A DNA stretch of 9,957 nt. Source: Alteromonadaceae bacterium. GTDB lineage: Bacteria > Pseudomonadota > Gammaproteobacteria > Pseudomonadales > Oleiphilaceae. Position 1 is the stretch's first letter. Each line of letters starts with the position of its first letter. A model generated the notes under the pieces. That model was given only the letters and a program-made list of their open reading frames with translations. It was not told the origin of the DNA and did no database searches. A program made the translations under genes and the position numbers. Of the stretch, positions 6,032 to 9,957 are shown in pieces. The stretch spans positions 1 to 9,957 of the forward strand of contig JABXHG010000204.1 of the NCBI GenBank assembly GCA_013393545.1. The letters run 5' to 3'.

Positions 6032-7972
6032 TCAGTCGCGGCGACCCTCGAACAACATGTCCACACTGGGCTGTTCAGATGGGCCGGGCAAATCCAGCTT
6101 TTCACGAACCTCCAGGTTCACGTCCCACAGCCGGTTGAATTTCTCCGCCGTAGCGGCCGAGGCGTCTTCCTTGCCCAGCATGATGGTGGGCCGCAGGAAA
6201 ACCAGCAGATTGCGTTTCACCCGGCTCTCGGATTCCGACGAGAACAACCGCCCAAGCACGGGGATATCCCCAAGTAAGGGAACCTTGTTCTTGTTAACCT
6301 GGTAGTCATCCTTGATCAAACCGCCCAACACCACGGTTTCCCCGTCATCCGCCAACACGGTGGTTTTGATTTCCCGCTTGTTGGTAATCAGGTCAGAGGC
6401 GCCGGACACGTTAGTGGTTGATATGTCTTCCGTGGTCTGCTCCACCACCAACCGAACGAGGCCGTCGTCACTGATGGTTGGCGTTACTTTTAAGGATAAC
6501 CCCACATCACGTCGTTCGATGGTGGTGAAGGGGTTGGTTAAGCCATCTCCGGTCACGGTGGATTCACCGGTGCGAAAGGGCACGTTCTGGCCCACGATAA
6601 TTTCCGATTCCTGATTATCCAGCGTGATGATGCTCGGCGTGGACAGCAGGTTGGCCGCCGCGGATGACGACAGGGCCTGAACCAGCACCCCCCACGTGAT
6701 ACCGTTGTCGTTGCGCTCACCAGCACCGACGGTCAAACCACCACCCAGTTGCGGCAGCGTATCGCCCACTAATGCGCCAATCACCGAGTTCAGGCCAAGC
6801 ATACCCTCACCGGTGGCCAGGTTCGTTCCCAACACTGGCACCGAGCCGGACGACTCATCACCGCCGGCAACCTGCACTCCCAGCTGGTCGCCCAGCTCGT
6901 CACTGATCTCGACAATCGCCGCCTCGATCATCACCTGCGCCCGGCGCACATCCAGCTGGGCAACAATCTGTTCGGCTTCCTGCATTAGTGACGGATCGCC
7001 ACGTACCACCAGCGCATTCAGGCCCTCGTCAGCGAACACAGCAAAATTGTTGCCCGGGTTGTTTCCCGAACCGTCAGAGCCGCCTTCCTTCAGCAACTCG
7101 CCCATCACACCCTTGAGAATTTCGGTCAGGTTTTTCGCGTCCGCATGCTTCAACCTAATGACTTTGGTGGTGCCGCCGGTGGCCGACGGCTGGTCCAGCT
7201 GGGTGATCAGTGCCCGCATTTTTTCCCGGAACAACTGATCACCTCTCAGAATGAGCCGGTTGCTGCGCTCGTCTGCAGTCACACTGTATTTGGTGCCGGC
7301 CCCACTACCGCCACCGGCAGCGCCAAGCTGCTCCGGCGCCAGTTCCTGCAAGAGGGTCACCATATCGCCCACCCAGGCTTCCTTGAGCTGGATAACCTCC
7401 ACCTCGTATTCTGGCGGAGCGTCAAGTTCGCTGACGATCTGGGCAATTCGTTCGATGTTGGAGCGATGATCACTAATGATCAAGGCATTGGCCGCTGCCA
7501 CACCTGCCAGGTGGCCGTATTTGACCACGAGAGGCCGCAGAATGGGCACCATCTCCAGCGCGTTGGCATTTTCCACCTGGATAACGCGAGTGATCAGCTG
7601 CTCTGATGGCGTGGTCTCAAAACGTTCAAGCGATTCCGCTGATTGTTTGGCATCCACTTGTTGGATGATTTTAATCACCTCTTCACCGGGAATGGCGGTA
7701 AAGCCGTGAACGTTCAATACAGCCAGAAAGAGATCGTAAATCTCGTCCTTGTTCATGGGCGCACTGGACAAGACGGTAACCTTTCCCTTCACCCTTGGAT
7801 CCACCACGAAGCTGTACCCGGTAATATCCGCAACCTGGGTTACAAAGGCGCGGATTTCGGCATCTTTAAGGTTCAGCCGCCAGGTTTCTTCCTGAGCTTG
7901 TGCCACTGACACCAAAGACATCAGCAGAATGAAAAAAAATGCGCGAATCAGGTTGGATTTCGGATCAAACAT
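6032..7972 (-). CDS. gspD: GspD, type II secretion system outer-membrane secretin
   Basis: GspD forms the multimeric outer-membrane channel through which folded exoproteins leave. The 646 residues show a signal peptide (1-26, cleavage likely after AQA), an N0 domain (about 29-108, starting ETWRLNLKDAEIRAFV), N1-N3 repeats (about 125-185, 189-261 and 268-342; N2 and N3 carry Gly/Ser/Asn-rich inserts at about 217-227 and 297-309), and the secretin core (about 345-597) with the VPLLGDIPVLGRLF signature (564-577). A tail of about 50 residues could be a short S domain for a pilotin. The ATG at 7972 has AGGA 12 nt upstream, a rather long spacing. It is 30 nt after gspC. Unlike classical gsp operons, no gspE follows: the next gene is convergent, with only 3 nt between stops. 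A type IV pilus PilQ is unlikely given the N-domain layout and the adjacent gspC. Confidence 0.96.
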   Translation of the reverse strand: MFDPKSNLIRAFFFILLMSLVSVAQAQEETWRLNLKDAEIRAFVTQVADITGYSFVVDPRVKGKVTVLSSAPMNKDEIYDLFLAVLNVHGFTAIPGEEVIKIIQQVDAKQSAESLERFETTPSEQLITRVIQVENANALEMVPILRPLVVKYGHLAGVAAANALIISDHRSNIERIAQIVSELDAPPEYEVEVIQLKEAWVGDMVTLLQELAPEQLGAAGGGSGAGTKYSVTADERSNRLILRGDQLFREKMRALITQLDQPSATGGTTKVIRLKHADAKNLTEILKGVMGELLKEGGSDGSGNNPGNNFAVFADEGLNALVVRGDPSLMQEAEQIVAQLDVRRAQVMIEAAIVEISDELGDQLGVQVAGGDESSGSVPVLGTNLATGEGMLGLNSVIGALVGDTLPQLGGGLTVGAGERNDNGITWGVLVQALSSSAAANLLSTPSIITLDNQESEIIVGQNVPFRTGESTVTGDGLTNPFTTIERRDVGLSLKVTPTISDDGLVRLVVEQTTEDISTTNVSGASDLITNKREIKTTVLADDGETVVLGGLIKDDYQVNKNKVPLLGDIPVLGRLFSSESESRVKRNLLVFLRPTIMLGKEDASAATAEKFNRLWDVNLEVREKLDLPGPSEQPSVDMLFEGRRD

Positions 7973-8002
7973 CGGGTGGTATCGTCCTGTTGAAATAACC
8001 GG

Positions 8003-8851
8003 TTAGCGCCACTGCTCCGGTATGGCATAACTTACGGTGAATACAGAACCGTTTCTCTCCAGCTCTATATCCAGTCGGGACTGGTTGCGCCAATCTTCCA
8101 GTAAGGTTTTATCCTGCTCCAGATTACCCAGCCTTTGCCCGTTGATGGCGGTAATCACATCACCGGCCCGGAGGTTGACAGCATTGAGCAACGCATTGGA
8201 GCCATCATACCGGTAGCCTGATACACCGTCTTCACCGGCCGGACTCAAACCAAATCTCTCGAGAGCGGCCACCCCCTCGGTATCCAGCTGCTGCCGGGCA
8301 TTCGCCAGCAGCTGGTCGGGTGATTGGGCCGACGCTTTGCTGGTTTCCGGAACCAGCTCCCGTGCATCAACCGCATCCTCAAAAGACAGAGACTCGTATT
8401 GCCCGGCACGCCTGAGCAAAATCCGGTGAACGTCTACTTCTGCCAGCTCAGCATTACCGGGCAAACGGTCCCCAACCCGATAATAGGCGGTATCGCCACT
8501 ATTCTGAGCAACTATAGCACCGGAATCTTCCGGTCGCGCGCCGACCAGCACACCCTCCAGCGTTAACCGCAAGCCCGTTTCCGGCGCTGAACGCCGAATC
8601 GCTGGGGCAACGGACAAGGTTTTGTCACTGCTGCCAAAGAAGGTGTAACCGGCCACGGACGATGCCGACGGGGCTTGTTCACTTTCAGCGGCAGGCCGCC
8701 CTTGGGGCACCGACAAGCTTTTCTCTTGCCACAACATCGCCCATGATAACTGCGCAGCCACCGACGCGAGATAACAAACCAGCCCCACCAGCAACAGATT
8801 CGCCAATAGTCGGGCCAGATGTAATTGCACGGCGGGAGAAAAAAAACGCAC
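8003..8851 (-). CDS. gspC: GspC, type II secretion system inner-membrane HR/PDZ protein
   Basis: GspC links the inner-membrane platform to the secretin and helps choose substrates. Read from a GTG at 8851 it has 282 residues: a short cytoplasmic start, one membrane helix (about 17-39), a Pro/Ser/Ala-rich linker, the homology region (about 66-160, with TLEGVLVG, then GDTAYYRVGDRLPG and VDVHRILLRRAGQYESL), and a PDZ domain (about 195-278, with NLRAGDVITAINGQRLGN). The GTG is preferred over an in-frame ATG at 8962: GGAGG (8864-8860) lies 8 nt before it, it starts 1 nt past the gspN stop, and it places the membrane helix at the expected distance. The upstream 37 residues from 8962 overlap the end of gspN and look non-native. 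Translational coupling with gspN is likely. Confidence 0.92.
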   Translation of the reverse strand: MRFFSPAVQLHLARLLANLLLVGLVCYLASVAAQLSWAMLWQEKSLSVPQGRPAAESEQAPSASSVAGYTFFGSSDKTLSVAPAIRRSAPETGLRLTLEGVLVGARPEDSGAIVAQNSGDTAYYRVGDRLPGNAELAEVDVHRILLRRAGQYESLSFEDAVDARELVPETSKASAQSPDQLLANARQQLDTEGVAALERFGLSPAGEDGVSGYRYDGSNALLNAVNLRAGDVITAINGQRLGNLEQDKTLLEDWRNQSRLDIELERNGSVFTVSYAIPEQWR

Positions 8852-8852
8852 C

Positions 8853-9644
8853 TTAAAGGCCTCCGGGAATGACAGGTTGGCGAACCCTGAAAACAACGTC
8901 GCCCGGAGCGGCGGAATCGGACCACGGCTGGCCAGCCAGATCAACCATACGCTTGAATACACGCAAGTCCATCATTCCATCCCAATGCAGGTTCGCGAGA
9001 GCGGCAGGGCCCGCGCCTCCCTGCTCTGCGACCGTCAACGCCACACCTTGACCATTACTCTCAAGATCGGCTCGCATGGGCGGGAAAACGGCCTGGCCAG
9101 TCCCACTCCCCATCGGCCAGGTCACCTGGCCTCCCGGCCATAGAGCTTCTCCGTCCACTTGAGGCCGGGCTTCGCCCGACCAGTTCAAGGACAGGCGCTC
9201 AATACTGACATCCCCTTCGATCATCGCGCCTCCGCTTTGGCGGATAAGTTCTCTGAATTCGGAAATGCCGATATGGCCACGGGCGTTTACCGCCATTTGT
9301 TGCGGCCAGCTCAATATCAGGTTGCCCTGAAGGTCGGACCGGCCGGTTTGCACCCGGAGACTGATCGGCAAAGCCTGTCCGGCTACATCGGGCCAGGCAA
9401 ACCGCCAGTTTATCAATGCCGGATAACCCGCAACCGTCATTCGTGCTGCCCCGGTCCAAAGCTGGCCGGATAGCTGATCCACATGAACCCCTGCCGGTAA
9501 CGTGACGTCGTTTTTCACCTGCTGCCAGATCCATCCGGCGGGCACATGAACAACCATCGTAACGCCAAATACGATTACTCCGAGCACTAGCAGTAACACA
9601 ACCTTTAACGGGTGTAGGAAAGGTTTCGCTCGGGACTCACTCAT
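8853..9644 (-). CDS. gspN: GspN, type II secretion system protein N
   Basis: GspN is an accessory type II secretion protein anchored in the inner membrane with a periplasmic body; its exact job is not settled. The 263-residue reading has a short charged N-terminus, one membrane helix (about 13-33), then a beta-rich region with family-like marks: DQLSGQLWTGAA (56-67), VAGYPALINWRF (71-82) and a C-terminal DLRVFKRMVDLAGQPW (226-241). I chose ATG 9644; an in-frame ATG at 9704 would add 20 residues but starts right beside the groL terminator T tract. Neither has a good Shine-Dalgarno (a weak GAG lies about 16 nt before 9644). No convincing promoter was found before it. gspC begins 1 nt after its stop. 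The family is poorly conserved, so the name leans partly on the gspC-gspD context. Confidence 0.83.
   Translation of the reverse strand: MSESRAKPFLHPLKVVLLLVLGVIVFGVTMVVHVPAGWIWQQVKNDVTLPAGVHVDQLSGQLWTGAARMTVAGYPALINWRFAWPDVAGQALPISLRVQTGRSDLQGNLILSWPQQMAVNARGHIGISEFRELIRQSGGAMIEGDVSIERLSLNWSGEARPQVDGEALWPGGQVTWPMGSGTGQAVFPPMRADLESNGQGVALTVAEQGGAGPAALANLHWDGMMDLRVFKRMVDLAGQPWSDSAAPGDVVFRVRQPVIPGGL
8860..8864 (-). promoter_or_regulatory. Shine-Dalgarno that fixes the GTG start of gspC
   Basis: On the minus strand GGAGG reads 8864-8860, inside the last codons of gspN and 8 nt before GTG at 8851. It decides the start against the longer in-frame ATG at 8962. Because it lies inside gspN, ribosomes finishing gspN at 8853 are well placed to start gspC. 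Confidence 0.8.
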
Positions 9645-9713
9645 GAATATACGCAAATTGCTCAAAGGGGCGTCGAGTCTAACAAAGCGCAACGGCAAGT
9701 TCATGACAAAAAC

Positions 9714-9748
9714 AAAAACCCCGCACCAGTCGCCCGGTGCGGGGTTTT
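9714..9748 (-). terminator. rho-independent terminator of groL
   Basis: CCCCGCACC (9719-9727) pairs perfectly with GGTGCGGGG (9736-9744) around an 8-nt loop. Flanking A (9714-9718) and T (9745-9748) runs extend the pairing. Read on the minus strand the stem is followed by TTTTTGTTTTTG, so it suits groL, which ends 50 nt before it. It should insulate gspN from groL transcription. With TTTT on the plus side it may also work in reverse. Confidence 0.88.
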
Positions 9749-9755
9749 ATCAGGG

Positions 9756-9789
9756 TGATCGGCCCCGGCGTTGCCGCCGGGTGGGATCA
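9756..9789 (-). other. imperfect hairpin between the groL stop and its terminator
   Basis: TGATC (9756-9760) and GATCA (9785-9789) form an outer stem. CCCGGCG (9764-9770) and CGCCGGG (9775-9781) form an inner stem around a 4-nt loop, with a 3x3 internal loop between the two. No T tract follows. It may be a 3'-end stabilising structure of the groL mRNA. It begins 8 nt past the stop codon. Confidence 0.4.
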
Positions 9790-9797
9790 GACCGGCA

Positions 9798-9957
9798 TCA
9801 CATCATGCCGCCCATGCCTCCCCGTCCGCCCATGCCACCCCTTTCCTGCCTACCGCCGCCGGCGCCCTCCTCTTCCGGCCCGTCTGCGACCCCCCCCCCG
9901 GTGGTGTTGATCTGGGACGCCCCGGACGCAGCCTGCCTCAGCGCCGAGCGTGTGACC
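9798..9957 (-). CDS. groL: GroEL (60 kDa chaperonin), last 52 codons (5' part beyond the window)
   Basis: This is the end of the GroEL chaperonin subunit, which folds cytosolic proteins with GroES. It is read in one frame from 9956 to the TGA at 9800-9798. Recognisable are VTRSALRQAAS at the beginning, PEEEGAG in the middle and the Gly-Met tail ending GGMGGMM. The frame is intact through a run of ten C on the plus strand (9890-9899), which reads as three Gly codons plus the G of a Val codon. Many normally invariant residues differ: GASQINTTGGG stands where VAGLMITTEAM is expected, and three tail Met positions read Arg. The pattern suggests poor sequence near the edge rather than a divergent chaperonin. 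The family call is sure because of position, frame and tail. groES would lie further right. Confidence 0.9.
   Translation of the reverse strand, partial: VTRSALRQAASGASQINTTGGGVADGPEEEGAGGGRQERGGMGGRGGMGGMM

Noticed and set aside
7467..7482. TGATCA-rich inverted repeat within gspD resembling an FNR or FNR-like site
   Set aside because: The half-site spacing is wrong for an FNR box and it lies deep inside the coding region.
6696..7606. Overlapping plus-strand ORFs opposite gspD
   Set aside because: gspD is a full-length secretin in its own frame; the opposite frames are Ser/Pro-rich shadows without ribosome sites or motifs.
9646..9651. TATATT on the minus strand as a -10 element for gspN
   Set aside because: It lies 1 nt before the chosen ATG and has no -35 element at 16-18 nt, so it would give a transcript starting inside gspN.
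9890..9899. Homopolymer frameshift in groL at the run of ten C
   Set aside because: Codon counting through the run keeps upstream and downstream groL in the same frame; the problem is substitution, not an indel.

Overview
The window looks like ordinary chromosome from a marine-type gammaproteobacterium. Marinobacter or a close relative is my best guess, inferred from the wording of the PurK, Fe-SOD, LemA and GspD proteins and a moderately GC-rich composition; no search was possible. No mobile element, CRISPR array, tRNA or rRNA was seen. Most genes are recognisable and only the two window edges look damaged.

Layout, left to right. (1) The C-terminal part of purK (purine synthesis) enters from the left edge on + and ends at 496. 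(2) sodB (iron superoxide dismutase, 583-1161) has its own sigma70-type promoter, with a near-consensus FNR/Anr-like box over the -35 element, and is closed by tandem GC-rich hairpins, the second a strong rho-independent terminator. (3) A tightly spaced + strand group follows: a membrane-bound GGDEF/EAL protein (1380-3440; degenerate GGDEF, complete EAL), lemA (3468-4055) and an M48 membrane metallopeptidase with a long C-terminal helical extension (4067-6028). Gaps of 27 and 11 nt suggest one transcript. (4) Convergent to it, with only 3 nt between stop codons, is a - strand type II secretion group read gspN-gspC-gspD (9644 to 6032), without the rest of the gsp genes. (5) At the right edge is the last 52 codons of groL on -, followed by a hairpin and a terminator that separate it from gspN.

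How they work together: GspN, GspC and GspD are the inner-membrane/periplasmic and outer-membrane parts of one secretion machine. LemA and the M48 protease probably act together at the inner membrane, with a predicted c-di-GMP phosphodiesterase cotranscribed upstream. purK, sodB and groL are housekeeping neighbours.

I see no clearly new system. The points most worth a second look are the putative FNR/Anr control of sodB, the catalytically lopsided GGDEF/EAL protein linked to LemA-M48, the repeated TerB-like acidic motif in the M48 C-terminus, the competing hairpins after sodB, the separate gspNCD group, and clustered improbable substitutions at both window edges that look like sequence error.
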